A DNA stretch of 64,000 nucleotides. It comes from Salinicola socius (GTDB lineage: Bacteria > Pseudomonadota > Gammaproteobacteria > Pseudomonadales > Halomonadaceae). The DNA is taken from assembly GCF_001937195.1 (NCBI RefSeq), contig NZ_MSDO01000017.1:124001-188000 (forward strand), written 5' to 3'. The position numbers were made by a program, and so were the translations under genes. The notes beneath the pieces are model-generated. The model did not search any database, was not told the DNA's origin, and saw only the letters and a program-made list of their open reading frames with translations. Shown here piece by piece: positions 34,414 through 43,524 of the stretch (its first letter is position 1; each line of letters opens with the position of its first letter).

Positions 34414-35044
34414 TTCACACCTTGGAGTTGCCGGTAGGCACCGGCGAAAATGTCATGGCATTAATGGCGTGATCACCACTGAATGCCGGTCGCACCAGGC
34501 ATTGCGCTTATCACTCCGTGATTCACGAAAGCGATAGCGTATGTGGCGACCTTGATGCGCCCGGTTGCTTGAAACATCAACCGATCTAGGCGCTCCATCG
34601 TTGCATCCGGACGCGAAAACGGCAGAGCCGTGCGTCATGTACGAGATACGTCCGGTGCTGGGCATCGACTCACAGGTCGATGGCGTCGATTACAGACATA
34701 TCGGCAGGATGGTGGGGTCAACACATGCGAGGAGGCGCTACTATACCATCGATGTAGGCGCTTCACCACCGGAACGTAAAAATCCTACCCGCGGGACGCT
34801 GGGCGGCCCGTTCAGAGAGGCACGTCTGAACGAGCTCCAGGCACCCTTCCGCCGGCCTACCCGGCACGGGATGATACTCACCGCCGAACCCCGTAGACTG
34901 CGGGTTTTCCTCGCTTCTCCCGTTTTTTGCAAAGCGGTTGCCGGCAATCCGGTTTCTTCTAACCGGATCTCTTCTAACCGCACCCCTTTTGATCCGATTC
35001 CTTGCCACCTTACTTCTTTTCTCTGGACGCCGAGCCCCTTCGCC
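34414..35044. other. 631-base gap between deaD and the YaiI gene, no gene seen
   Basis: Open frames here have no recognisable family pattern and look like shadows. The deaD-proximal part is probably its promoter and leader. Near the downstream gene there is an 8-bp inverted repeat ATCCGGTT/AACCGGAT (34947-34954, 34961-34968), and the unit TCTTCTAACCG occurs twice (34955-34965 and 34970-34980). No RNA gene was recognised. Confidence 0.4.
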
Positions 35045-35512
35045 ATGCCGATACCCAAACCCACGCTGTGGATCGACGCCGACGCCTGCCCTCGCGTCGC
35101 TCGCGACATCATCATCCGCGCCGCCGAGCGCACCCGCACCCAGGCCTGGATGGTCGCCAATCATGCGCTGTCGCTGCCGCCGTCGGCGTGGGTCAAGTCA
35201 CGCATGGTGGCGCAGGGATTCGACGCCGCGGACAACGCCATCGTCGAGGCGGCTACCGCTGGCGATCTCGTCATCACCAGCGACCTGCCGTTGGCGCAGG
35301 AAGTCATCGAACGAGGAGCCGAGGTCATGACCACCCGCGGTGAAAGCCTGACGCTCGACAACATCAAGGCACGGGTGCAGATGCGTGACTTCATGGAGAC
35401 CCTGCGCGCCAGCGGTGAACATACCCGGGGGCCCAACGCCTATACCGACGGCGATCGACGAGAGTTCGCCAATGCGCTGGATCGCTGGTTGCAGCGCCAT
35501 GTTCGCGCCTGA
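35045..35512 (+). CDS. YaiI/YqxD family protein (DUF188/UPF0178)
   Basis: 155-residue conserved protein of unknown function with a PIN-like nuclease-type fold. Signatures are LWIDADACPRVARDIIIRAAERT (residues 8-30), GFDAADNAIVEAATAGDLVITSDLPLA (58-84) and TTRGESLTLDNIKARVQMRDFMETLRASG. An open frame extends far upstream, but similarity and normal family length (about 150) both place the start at 35045. Stands alone between deaD and a glutathione transferase gene. Confidence 0.9.
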   Translation: MPIPKPTLWIDADACPRVARDIIIRAAERTRTQAWMVANHALSLPPSAWVKSRMVAQGFDAADNAIVEAATAGDLVITSDLPLAQEVIERGAEVMTTRGESLTLDNIKARVQMRDFMETLRASGEHTRGPNAYTDGDRREFANALDRWLQRHVRA

Positions 35513-35563
35513 CGCAGCCAATCCCGGCACGAGCCATACCCGCGCCGGGAACAGCGTGGACTG

Positions 35564-36568
35564 TCAGTCGGCGCCGCGAATCCCCTGCCCCGGCAACCGC
35601 TCGCGATCATGGGGCGCATCCAGCGCCAGAGAAGGGCCCACCGGAACGATCCGGGTCGGATTGATCGTCGGATGGCTGTAATAGTAATGGCGCTTGATGT
35701 GATCGAAGTCGACCGTCTCCGTCATGCCCGGCCACTGATAGAGTTCCCGCAGGTAATTCGAGAGGTTCGGGAAATCCGCAATGGGCTGCCGGTTGCACTT
35801 GAAGTGGCCGTAATAGACGGCATCGAAACGCACCAGCGTGGTGAATAGACGGATATCGGCTTCCGTCAGCCATGCACCTGCGAGGTAGCGCTGGCCATCG
35901 AGGCGCGCCTCCATACGATCGAGACACGCGAACAACGCCTCGAAATGCTTTTCGTAGACCGCCTGCTCGGTCGCGAAGCCGGTCTTGTAGACTCCATTAT
36001 TGATGTTGTCGTAGACATCCGCATTGACCGCGTCGATGACATCGCGCAGATCGGCAGGATAGAAATCCAGACGATTGCCGGTCAACTCATCGAAGGCCGA
36101 ATTCAACATGCGCAGAATCTCTGCCGATTCATTGTTGACGATACGCCGCTGGTGTCGGTCCCACAGCGCCGGCACCGTCACTCGGCCCGTGTAGTGAGGA
36201 TCGCTCAGGGTGTAGAGCTGGCGATGATAATCGACGTGATTGAGGTCATCGCCACTCGATCCCTCATCGATCCGATAGGACCAGCCCTGATCGAGCATCA
36301 GCGGGCTGGTATGAGAAACGCCGATCAATCCTTCCAGGCCCTTGAGCTTGCGCATGATCAGCGTGCGGTGGGCCCAAGGACAAGCCAGCGATACGTATAG
36401 ATGGTAGCGACCGGGTTCTGCCGCTAGCCCAGGCTGGCCATCCGGCCCCGCTGCGCCGGCTGGGGTGATCCAGTCGCGCAGCTTGGCGGATTCGCGTACG
36501 AATTCGCCGCCATGGCTCTTGGTGTCGTACCACTGATCTCGCCATTCTCCCTCGACAAGCAATCCCAT
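35564..36568 (-). CDS. yqjG: Glutathionyl-hydroquinone reductase (YqjG/ECM4-type glutathione transferase)
   Basis: 334-residue glutathione S-transferase of the Xi class, which removes glutathione from glutathionyl-hydroquinones. The catalytic motif SLACPWAHRTLIMRKLKGL (about 61-79) holds the active cysteine. VPALWDRHQRRIVNNESAEILRML contacts glutathione, and the C-terminal helical domain includes RYLAGAWLTEADIRLFTTLVRFDAVYYGHFKCN. GGAGAGCGTC precedes the ATG at 36568. Often found near redox genes; here next to a LysR regulator that may control it. Confidence 0.93.
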   Translation of the reverse strand: MGLLVEGEWRDQWYDTKSHGGEFVRESAKLRDWITPAGAAGPDGQPGLAAEPGRYHLYVSLACPWAHRTLIMRKLKGLEGLIGVSHTSPLMLDQGWSYRIDEGSSGDDLNHVDYHRQLYTLSDPHYTGRVTVPALWDRHQRRIVNNESAEILRMLNSAFDELTGNRLDFYPADLRDVIDAVNADVYDNINNGVYKTGFATEQAVYEKHFEALFACLDRMEARLDGQRYLAGAWLTEADIRLFTTLVRFDAVYYGHFKCNRQPIADFPNLSNYLRELYQWPGMTETVDFDHIKRHYYYSHPTINPTRIVPVGPSLALDAPHDRERLPGQGIRGAD

Positions 36569-36747
36569 GACGCTCTCCTGTTCATTCGACGGTTCATGCC
36601 GTTCGACGATGGTTGTCGCGCAGCCAAATGCACGCCACTGCAGACGACGCCCGATTCCCGGTCGTCATCGGCGAGCCACCAACAGCGGAAGCTGTATCGA
36701 AGACAGCATAGGCATAGTTGCCGAGAGGTCGAGCGCAATGACTCGAC

Positions 36748-37686
36748 TCATTCGTTCGGCTGCCTCGACGGGTCCCGTTCCTGAGGCAGCGCCTCTCGGG
36801 GGCAGGTTGTCACTACGCTCGCCATCAGCGTTCGGGCCAGCGCCAGCGTTGCCGGGCCGGCACCATCGACGTCCCGGTAGACGACCTGGAGCGAAACCCG
36901 GCGCACGCCACCGGCACGCAGCGGCAGCGCCTTCAACCGCCCCTGATCCAGCGCCGTACGAATGCGAGTTTCCGGCACCCACGCAAAGCCCAGACCCCGT
37001 TCCAGCATATCGATCGAGGTCGACAGATGGCCAAGCGTCCAGCGTTGTTCGGCCTTCAGCCAGCCGGCATCGAGCCGATGGCGAATCGCGGAATCGCGCA
37101 CGACCAGTTGCCGATACCGCTCCAGGTCCCGCAGATCGAGCTCGCGTTGCAATTGATGCAGAGGATGTCGGGGATGCGCAACGGCGATAAAGGGAACGTC
37201 CACGATGGGTTGCCCCAAAAATCCCTGCGCGCTGACACCGGAGATGATCAGATCGGCGCGCCCCTCGTACAACATCTCGACAGCACCGTTGAGTACCGTC
37301 TCGTGCAATTGGATACGCACGTGCGGAAAGGCATCGGAAAACTGTGTCAGTGCCTCGGCCAACGCATCGGCGGGAAAGACCTGATCCACCGCCAGCGTCA
37401 CTTCCGCTTCGAGCCCGCCGGCAAGACGCTCGGCCACATCTTCCAGTGACGCCGCATTTTCGATCAACTGGCGTGCGCGACGCAGCAGCAGAGCTCCCGC
37501 CTCGGTCAGCACGACCTGACGTCCTTTAGGTTCGAAGAGCGTCACGCCCAGCTGTTCCTCGATCTTGTGAATCGCATGATTGAGCGTCGACGGACTCCGA
37601 TGAATCACTTCGGCGGCCTTGGCAAATCCACCGTTATCCGCCACCGCCGCCAACATTTGCCACTGCAGCAATGTCACTTTCGGCAC
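36748..37686 (-). CDS. LysR-family transcriptional regulator
   Basis: 312 residues: winged helix at 1-62 (FAKAAEVIHRSPSTLNHAIHKIEEQLGVTLFEPKGR) and a substrate-binding domain at 90-300. It starts with GTG at 37686, with AGGAG six bases upstream; an ATG two bases away is in another frame. Encoded 179 bases upstream of yqjG in the same direction. Sequence resembles small-molecule-sensing LysR regulators without a clear subfamily, and its target is unknown. Confidence 0.9.
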   Translation of the reverse strand: MPKVTLLQWQMLAAVADNGGFAKAAEVIHRSPSTLNHAIHKIEEQLGVTLFEPKGRQVVLTEAGALLLRRARQLIENAASLEDVAERLAGGLEAEVTLAVDQVFPADALAEALTQFSDAFPHVRIQLHETVLNGAVEMLYEGRADLIISGVSAQGFLGQPIVDVPFIAVAHPRHPLHQLQRELDLRDLERYRQLVVRDSAIRHRLDAGWLKAEQRWTLGHLSTSIDMLERGLGFAWVPETRIRTALDQGRLKALPLRAGGVRRVSLQVVYRDVDGAGPATLALARTLMASVVTTCPREALPQERDPSRQPNE

Positions 37687-38138
37687 ATCTCTCTCCTGTT
37701 AGCGCGAAACCGGATCTGCAGAAGAAGGGGTAAAAATCCCGATGTCTTTTCTTTTGACATTCTACCCACAGATCGAGCACTACCGTTCCGATTGTGAATG
37801 ACTCATTGTCACGGTGCCGACAGAATCGTCCAGAATGACGCAATCTCGATACGCAATAAAAGTTCTACAGAACTTTTACGGGAATGGTTCGAACCCGAAA
37901 ACAGCCATTTGTTTAGCACCATATCAGTGCAACATCGTGCACTACTGCGTTACATCCTCTTACCCCGGCCCTTCAAACTCAGCCCCTGAACGCATTCCTC
38001 ACGACTGCGTCATCGCCCGAATGACGCGGGCACAGATACTGTATTTAAATACAGACTAGGCAATTAACACCCGCTTGGGGTATGGTTCTCCGGCCTTTAT
38101 TTAAATTTGTCATCCTTTTTATCCGGGCCTTCAACTTC
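37687..38138. other. A/T-rich divergent region before the M23 peptidase gene
   Basis: About 450 bases, distinctly richer in A and T than the surroundings, hold the divergent promoters of the LysR gene and the peptidase. An inverted repeat AGTGCA-N6-TGCACT is at 37926-37943. The first part of an open frame continuous with the peptidase (38082-38138) may be coding if the earlier ATG is used. Nothing else was recognised. Confidence 0.4.
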
Positions 38139-39818
38139 ATGTTGCGAATATTTCATTCGCTACCCCGCACGCATAAAGTGTTATTGCTACCGGTTGCCAC
38201 CATGGTCACCGTGCTGGGTACGCAGAAAATTATCGGCGTTTTCGGGGACACCGAAAGCGCACAAAATCAGATTCCCGTTGCGACGACGACCACCATTTCT
38301 CAGTCGATCGTCAATTCGGCCGCGTCAGATGAGCCGGCCTCTACCACATTTTCTTTCGGCGATTTGGCGAAAGATATCCCGCTGGCGCAACTCAAGCCGT
38401 TGGAAGTGATGCGCCTCGACCTCATCCCTGAAGCGCAGGCCGATGAAGGCTCTTCGGCATCGATGCCGAATCAGGCCGTCTCTCCCATCGTCAAGCCGGC
38501 AATCACGCCCGGCGTCAAACAATTGGCGAGACAGCTGCCTGCAGAAGACATCCAGTCTGCGACCGATGAAGACGATGACAGCATCGGTGGTACGTCTTAT
38601 GAAGATTGGTCTTTCGACAACTCGCTGGACCCTTCCGGCGATACGGAGTTGGGCGACGAGATCGCTTCTCGCGAAACCTATGTACCGGAGTGGCAAAGTT
38701 ACACCATTCAGAACGGTGATTCTTTCGCGCTGACCGCCGAGAGAACGTTGGGTCTGGCTTACAGCGATGTGATGCAGATTCTCAACACCGTACCCGACAA
38801 GAAAGTGCTGACTCGCTGGCGCGTCGGTCACAGCTTCGACTATAAACTCGATGAGCATGGTCAGCTTCTCGCCCTGCGTTTGATGAAGGATCCCCGCGAG
38901 GGCTACCTGATTCAGCGCGACGACGAAACCGCCGATTTTGCCTATTCACCGATCGAAAAGACCGGTGAATCATCTCAGCGCATGTTCAGCGGCACCGTCA
39001 ATGGCTCGTTCGCGCTGTCAGCTCAGTCGACCGGCCTTTCCAATGCGGAAGTCTCCGAACTGACCAGCGTGCTGTCGAAGAAACTCGATTTTCGCCGCGA
39101 TGCACGCGCCGGCGATCAGTTTCGAGTCCTGGTGGAGTCCGACATGATCGACGGACACTCCATGGATTCCAAGGTTCTGGCCGCCGAGTACGAGGGCCAG
39201 CGCATGAATCTGACGGTACTGCGTAACGACGCCGACGATCACTTCTATACCCCGGACGGCAACAGCCTCGATCCCGCTTTCGACCGCTACCCGTTCCAGG
39301 GCCACTACCGCATCAGCTCACCGTTCAACCTGCGCCGCCACCACCCGGTCACCGGACGTATCAGCCCGCACAAAGGTACCGACTTCGCGATGCGCAGCGG
39401 CACCCCCATCGATGCCCCGGCGGATGGCGTGGTCGAACGGGTGGTCAATCACCCGATCGCCGGGCGCTACGTCGTCATTCGGCACAACAACGGCTACGTG
39501 ACGCGCTACCTCCACTTGAGCAAGGCCCTGGTCAAGCCGGGCGAACACGTCAAGATGGGCGAGGAGATCGCACTATCGGGCAGCACCGGACGCGTTACCG
39601 GCCCGCACCTGCACTACGAGGTAATGGTCAACAATCATCAGGTCGACGCCATGCGCGTCAAGCTGCCGGAGTCCCAGCGCCTCAGAGGCGATGCCTTGGC
39701 CGCGTTCAAGCGCCAATCGGAAAATCTGCTGGCCAAGCTGGATCAGAATGGCGACAACGAACCGGCCATCGCGCAGGTCAACGTCAAGAAGAGCAGCGAT
39801 ACCGACGACAACACCTGA
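38139..39818 (+). CDS. M23-family peptidoglycan DD-metallopeptidase (MepM-like)
   Basis: 559-residue envelope enzyme that cuts peptide cross-links during wall growth. An N-terminal membrane anchor (about 14-34, VLLLPVATMVTVLGTQKIIGV) is followed by an acidic, Asp/Glu-rich linker (about 100-185). An OapA/LysM-like domain (about 185-270) precedes the second M23-associated domain and the zinc peptidase domain with His411/Asp415 (HKGTDF) and His490/His492 (HLHYE). The start is ambiguous: ATG 38082 would add 19 residues (another hydrophobic stretch), but neither has a strong ribosome site; 38139 matches the usual start of relatives. A terminator follows at 39842. Confidence 0.9.
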   Translation: MLRIFHSLPRTHKVLLLPVATMVTVLGTQKIIGVFGDTESAQNQIPVATTTTISQSIVNSAASDEPASTTFSFGDLAKDIPLAQLKPLEVMRLDLIPEAQADEGSSASMPNQAVSPIVKPAITPGVKQLARQLPAEDIQSATDEDDDSIGGTSYEDWSFDNSLDPSGDTELGDEIASRETYVPEWQSYTIQNGDSFALTAERTLGLAYSDVMQILNTVPDKKVLTRWRVGHSFDYKLDEHGQLLALRLMKDPREGYLIQRDDETADFAYSPIEKTGESSQRMFSGTVNGSFALSAQSTGLSNAEVSELTSVLSKKLDFRRDARAGDQFRVLVESDMIDGHSMDSKVLAAEYEGQRMNLTVLRNDADDHFYTPDGNSLDPAFDRYPFQGHYRISSPFNLRRHHPVTGRISPHKGTDFAMRSGTPIDAPADGVVERVVNHPIAGRYVVIRHNNGYVTRYLHLSKALVKPGEHVKMGEEIALSGSTGRVTGPHLHYEVMVNNHQVDAMRVKLPESQRLRGDALAAFKRQSENLLAKLDQNGDNEPAIAQVNVKKSSDTDDNT

Positions 39819-40132
39819 GCCGCCTCGTCCGCCGGTTTTCGAGCCCTGCCATGGCAGGGCTTTTTCATGCCTGCCGGTCTTGTCCTCGCCGGCCAGTCGT
39901 AACAAACCGTTGATCAGATGCCCGCGCTTGTTATCAATGTGCAAGAGGGGGGTAGCACTTTCGCGCGTATCGGATCATTCTGGTACTGACTTCATCCGTC
40001 AGCGAGGTAACGCCGACACAGTCTTTACGTTCCCACGACAGTGGCACTGACGGAGTGAATCGCGCGACATCGAGCTGTCACCGCACTCTGTCAGGGTCGA
40101 GAAGCCTTGAACTCACAGGAGTGCTTTTGCCG
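39819..40132. other. Gap between M23 peptidase and PhoH genes
   Basis: 314 bases. The first part contains the peptidase terminator (39842-39865). The rest is presumed PhoH promoter sequence, with AGGAG at 40118-40122 serving the start. No gene or other element was recognised. Confidence 0.5.
39842..39865 (+). terminator. Rho-independent terminator after the M23 peptidase gene
   Basis: AGCCCTGCCATGGCAGGGCT is a perfect 20-base palindrome followed directly by T5, 24 bases after the peptidase stop. Classic intrinsic terminator. Confidence 0.92.
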
Positions 40133-41548
40133 ATGGTACGAATCGACAAGAAAGCTAACAGGCTCTACGTACTGGACACCAATGTCCTGATCCACGACCC
40201 AGCAGCCCTCTACCACTTCGAAGAGCATGACGTCGTCATCCCGATGACCGTGCTCGAGGAGCTCGATAAACACAAGAATGGTATGCGCGAGATCGCGCGA
40301 ACGGCACGCCAGATCAGCCGTACCCTCTCCGACCTCACTGCCCACGTTACCCCGCAAGAAATACAGCAAGGCATTCCCATTCCCCGCGTCACCGGTGACC
40401 CGGCCGGGCGGCTGCGCTTTCTCTGTTATCCGGACCTAGCCCCACTGGAGTCTTTGGAAAACTCCCCAGATAATCGCATTCTCGCCGAAACCTGCCGGCT
40501 TCGCGATGAACGCCCGGACGCCTCGGTCACGCTGGTAACCAAAGACATCAACCTGCGAGTCAAGGCGGCGGCGCTCAACGTGCCGGTCGAAGACTATCTC
40601 AACGACAAGGCGTTCGATGATCTCGACGCCATGATCGAGGGGGCGAAAGTCTACGCCGATGCCGGTCGTGACGGTCGCAGTCTGTGGGAATCGCTGGACG
40701 TCGAGGTCATGGTCGAACGGACCGATGGCCACACGTTCTATCATCTGGAGGGATGTATTCCCGAGGACTGGCACGTGGGAATGCTCGTGTCCGATAGCGA
40801 CAACGGTGCGGAATTCGAAGCGATCGTACGCAGTCATGGGCCCAGCAGAGCCACCCTGCAACTGCTGGTCAACTATCGCCATCATGGCGGGGTCTGGGGC
40901 GTACATGCGCATGACAGCCGTCAGAACTTCGCCCTCAACCTGTTGATGGATCCCACCATCGACTTTCTCACCCTCGCCGGCAGCGCCGGTACCGGCAAGA
41001 CCTTCATGACCCTGGCAGCGGCGCTGCAGCAGACGCTGGACGGCAAGCGGTTCGAACGTATCGTCTTCACCCGGGCGCCGATCCCGATGGGAGAGGATAT
41101 CGGCTTTCTGCCGGGCACCGAGGAGGAGAAGATGTCGCCGTGGATGGGCGCGTTCCACGACAACATGGATAACCTGCTACGCGACGAGCGTGAAGGCTCG
41201 TCGAGCTGGAACGATGGCGCCACCCGACAGCTGATTGGTTCTCGCGTGCAGATCCGCTCACCCACCTTCATGCGCGGACGCACGCTCAACGATACTTTCC
41301 TGATCATCGACGAGGCACAGAACTTCACGCCCAAGCAGCTCAAGTCGCTGGTGACGCGGGCCGGGCGTAACACCAAGATCGTCTGTCTGGGAAACGTGGG
41401 GCAGATCGACACCCCCTATCTCACGGCCAACACCTGCGGCATGGCAGCGGTCGTGGAACGTTTCCGTGACTGGCCGCATGCCGGTCACATCACGCTGAAA
41501 AGCGTCGAGCGTTCAAGACTGGCGCTTGCCGCAGAAGAGCTGCTGTAG
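40133..41548 (+). CDS. PhoH-family protein with N-terminal PIN domain
   Basis: 471-residue PIN-PhoH protein: a PIN ribonuclease-like domain (about 8-150, YVLDTNVLIHDP, VLEELDKHK, LVTKDINLRVKA) fused to a PhoH-type ATPase (about 255-465). The ATPase has Walker A AGSAGTGKT (282-290) and Walker B IIDEAQNF. Such proteins act as ATP-driven RNA helicase/nucleases. The start is the ATG at 40133, 11 bases after AGGAG; an in-frame TTG at 40127 has better spacing and cannot be excluded. Flanked by terminators on both sides, so it is a single-gene transcript. Confidence 0.93.
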   Translation: MVRIDKKANRLYVLDTNVLIHDPAALYHFEEHDVVIPMTVLEELDKHKNGMREIARTARQISRTLSDLTAHVTPQEIQQGIPIPRVTGDPAGRLRFLCYPDLAPLESLENSPDNRILAETCRLRDERPDASVTLVTKDINLRVKAAALNVPVEDYLNDKAFDDLDAMIEGAKVYADAGRDGRSLWESLDVEVMVERTDGHTFYHLEGCIPEDWHVGMLVSDSDNGAEFEAIVRSHGPSRATLQLLVNYRHHGGVWGVHAHDSRQNFALNLLMDPTIDFLTLAGSAGTGKTFMTLAAALQQTLDGKRFERIVFTRAPIPMGEDIGFLPGTEEEKMSPWMGAFHDNMDNLLRDEREGSSSWNDGATRQLIGSRVQIRSPTFMRGRTLNDTFLIIDEAQNFTPKQLKSLVTRAGRNTKIVCLGNVGQIDTPYLTANTCGMAAVVERFRDWPHAGHITLKSVERSRLALAAEELL

Positions 41549-41575
41549 CTTTCTCCACGACCTGCCACCGGACGC

Positions 41576-41604
41576 AAAACGCCCTGGCCAAGCCAGGGCG
41601 TTTT
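41576..41604. terminator. Bidirectional terminator between PhoH and the zinc-ribbon gene
   Basis: AAAACGCCCTGGC pairs perfectly with GCCAGGGCGTTTT around a CAA loop. It ends in T4 on the plus strand and has the symmetrical T run on the minus strand, serving the two convergent genes. Confidence 0.92.
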
Positions 41605-41624
41605 CGTCGGGCCACGGGCTCCTG

Positions 41625-41867
41625 CTATCGATCGTCATCCTCGGACGACTTCTTGTTGTTCATGACGTCTTCGATCAACTGCTCGGATTCGCTGCGAGGC
41701 GTCTCGGCCATGATCCGTTCGGCCTCTTCCCACGCGCAGACTTCCGTGTTGCAGGATGTGCAATAGACGTGATCGTCCGGTGATTTGGCCTGAGAGACTT
41801 TCATCATGTGATTGCCGCAGTTGGGGCAACCCTTGGGCATACGAAACTCTTCGGAAAAGTCTGACAC
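41625..41867 (-). CDS. Small zinc-ribbon protein
   Basis: 80-residue protein with two cysteine pairs, CPNCG (about 14-18) and CTSC (about 36-39), forming a rubredoxin/zinc-ribbon knuckle, and an acidic Lys/Asp-rich tail (NNKKSSEDDDR). The GTG start at 41867 is chosen because AAGGAG lies exactly 7 bases upstream. The ATG nine codons further in (41840) has only AAGAG before it. No function is known from sequence; conserved small ribbon proteins of this kind are common in halophilic gammaproteobacteria. It faces PhoH across a shared terminator. Confidence 0.8.
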   Translation of the reverse strand: MSDFSEEFRMPKGCPNCGNHMMKVSQAKSPDDHVYCTSCNTEVCAWEEAERIMAETPRSESEQLIEDVMNNKKSSEDDDR

Positions 41868-42018
41868 GGTATCGCTCCTTGTTGACCATTGAACGCGGCC
41901 CCTTGAATGCGGACCGTCGAACGTCTGCGTTGAGTGTAGTCGAGTTGTGGATCGCTGCGGCGTCAGTCGCGAATCGCCGCGACGCCCTCTCGTGGACGAC
42001 TCTTGCTCCAGGAGGTGT

Positions 42019-42648
42019 TCAGCGCCGCCAGACCACGCACAGGTTGTTGGCCGGTAACTCGTGAATCGCCTCGCAGGCGAACCCGTTGTCGTTGGCCAGC
42101 GCCAAGACCGCTTCGAGATCGCGTATTCCCCAGCGAGCGTCGCGCGAGCGAAGATCCGCATCGAACACCTCGTTACTGGGCGCGGTATGCTCGCCATTAC
42201 TTCGAAAAGGACCATAGACGATCAGCAAGCCGCCAGCGGGTAGCTGCCGCCCCGCCTCGGCCAACAGCGCCTCGCTCGCGCCCCAGGGCGAGATATGCAG
42301 CAGATTGATGCAGACGATGGCTGCCAGATCGGGCAATGACGGCCACTGCCCGGTGACATCCAGGCGCACCGGCGCGGCAAGATTTTCGAGCATTTCGGTA
42401 TCGCGCCAGGCATCGATCGATGCCAACGCGCGCTCGCTCGGGTCCGTCGGCTGCCAGCAGAGCGGAGCCAGGTGCCGAGCGAAATAGACCGCGTGCTCAC
42501 CACTGCCGCTGGCGATTTCCAGCACCCGCCCCGTCTGCGGCAACACCGATTGCAACACCTCCAGAATCGGCCGCCGGTTGCGCTGCGCGGCCGGACTGGA
42601 AAGACGACGATCCGAGCGCCCGCCCTCGAGGTTATCCATGCTGTTCAT
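42019..42648 (-). CDS. DUF938 class I SAM-dependent methyltransferase-like protein
   Basis: 209 residues with a Rossmann methyltransferase fold. The SAM-binding motif is VLEIASGSGEHAVYFARHLA (about 42-61), with the second strand LCWQPTDPSERALASIDAW and motif IVCINLLHISPWGA. This matches the DUF938 family, whose substrate is unknown. GGAGCCTGCC precedes the ATG at 42648. It follows the carboxylesterase gene by 12 bases, so the two are co-transcribed. Confidence 0.9.
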   Translation of the reverse strand: MNSMDNLEGGRSDRRLSSPAAQRNRRPILEVLQSVLPQTGRVLEIASGSGEHAVYFARHLAPLCWQPTDPSERALASIDAWRDTEMLENLAAPVRLDVTGQWPSLPDLAAIVCINLLHISPWGASEALLAEAGRQLPAGGLLIVYGPFRSNGEHTAPSNEVFDADLRSRDARWGIRDLEAVLALANDNGFACEAIHELPANNLCVVWRR

Positions 42649-42660
42649 GGCAGGCTCCGT

Positions 42661-43326
42661 TCAAACGAGCGTCGCGGTCAGCCACGCGGCGATATCCTGC
42701 GCCTGTTCCGGACACAGGCTATGCCCCATCTCATAGGTGCGATAATTGACCGGATAGCCAAGCGACTCGACGCGCTCGGCTCCTTCGCGGCCAAGCGTTT
42801 CAGGGACCACCGGATCGGCCGAGCCATGATGAACCTCGATGGGCAGACGGCGGTTGGCGCCGGCCAGGTCGATGCTATCCGCGGTCGCGAAATAGGTCGA
42901 GAGCGCCAGCAGCCCGGCCAGGGGATGCGCACAGGAGAGCGCCGCTTCATAGGCTACCGCGCCGCCCTGGGAGAAGCCGGCGATCACGATACGACGGCTA
43001 TCGATGCCGGCAGCGATCTGATCATCGATCAATGAATGGATGCGCTCGGCGGAGGCGCGCAACTGATCGACATCGACCCGACGCCCAAGATTCATCTCCA
43101 GAATGTCGTACCATGCCGACATCGTCATGCCACCGTTGACGGTCACCGGTAGCTGCGGCGCATGGGGTAGCACGAAGCGCACGGCCAACGAGTCCGGCAG
43201 CCCCAGCGCCGGTACCAGCGGCTCGAAATCGTGGCCGTCGGCGCCCAGTCCGTGAAGCAGAATGACACAGGCATCGGCTGTTCGCCCATCCGTCGGTTCA
43301 ATGATCAGTTCTTGCACAGATGCCAT
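42661..43326 (-). CDS. Alpha/beta hydrolase, phospholipase/carboxylesterase family
   Basis: 221-residue serine esterase of the carboxylesterase 2 family. Oxyanion loop LLHGLGADGHDF (23-34), nucleophile Ser119 in GFSQGG, acid Asp171 (HGSADPVVP) and base His202 (MGHSL), a complete catalytic triad. Relatives hydrolyse short acyl esters, with lysophospholipid or thioester activity in some. Start ATG 43326 with GAGGG upstream. First gene of a pair with the DUF938 protein. Confidence 0.92.
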   Translation of the reverse strand: MASVQELIIEPTDGRTADACVILLHGLGADGHDFEPLVPALGLPDSLAVRFVLPHAPQLPVTVNGGMTMSAWYDILEMNLGRRVDVDQLRASAERIHSLIDDQIAAGIDSRRIVIAGFSQGGAVAYEAALSCAHPLAGLLALSTYFATADSIDLAGANRRLPIEVHHGSADPVVPETLGREGAERVESLGYPVNYRTYEMGHSLCPEQAQDIAAWLTATLV

Positions 43327-43524
43327 CTTGGATTGCCCTCTTCACCGGTCAGCCCGGTATGCGTTCGAAATTTTCGTCGCCCAGTTTAACGTGTCATCCG
43401 AAAGCTTGCCTGCTGCGTAGCTAGAACCCATTAGCTGGATCAACGGCTCGACGCTTCTCATGGGACGATCTGGAACCGGTGCTATGCTGACCTCGAATCG
43501 CCCGATACGACTCAAGGACGAGCC

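Noticed and set aside
37926-37943. Inverted repeat AGTGCA-N6-TGCACT before the M23 peptidase
   Set aside because: Short, isolated and not matching a known operator class; noted only in the intergenic entry.
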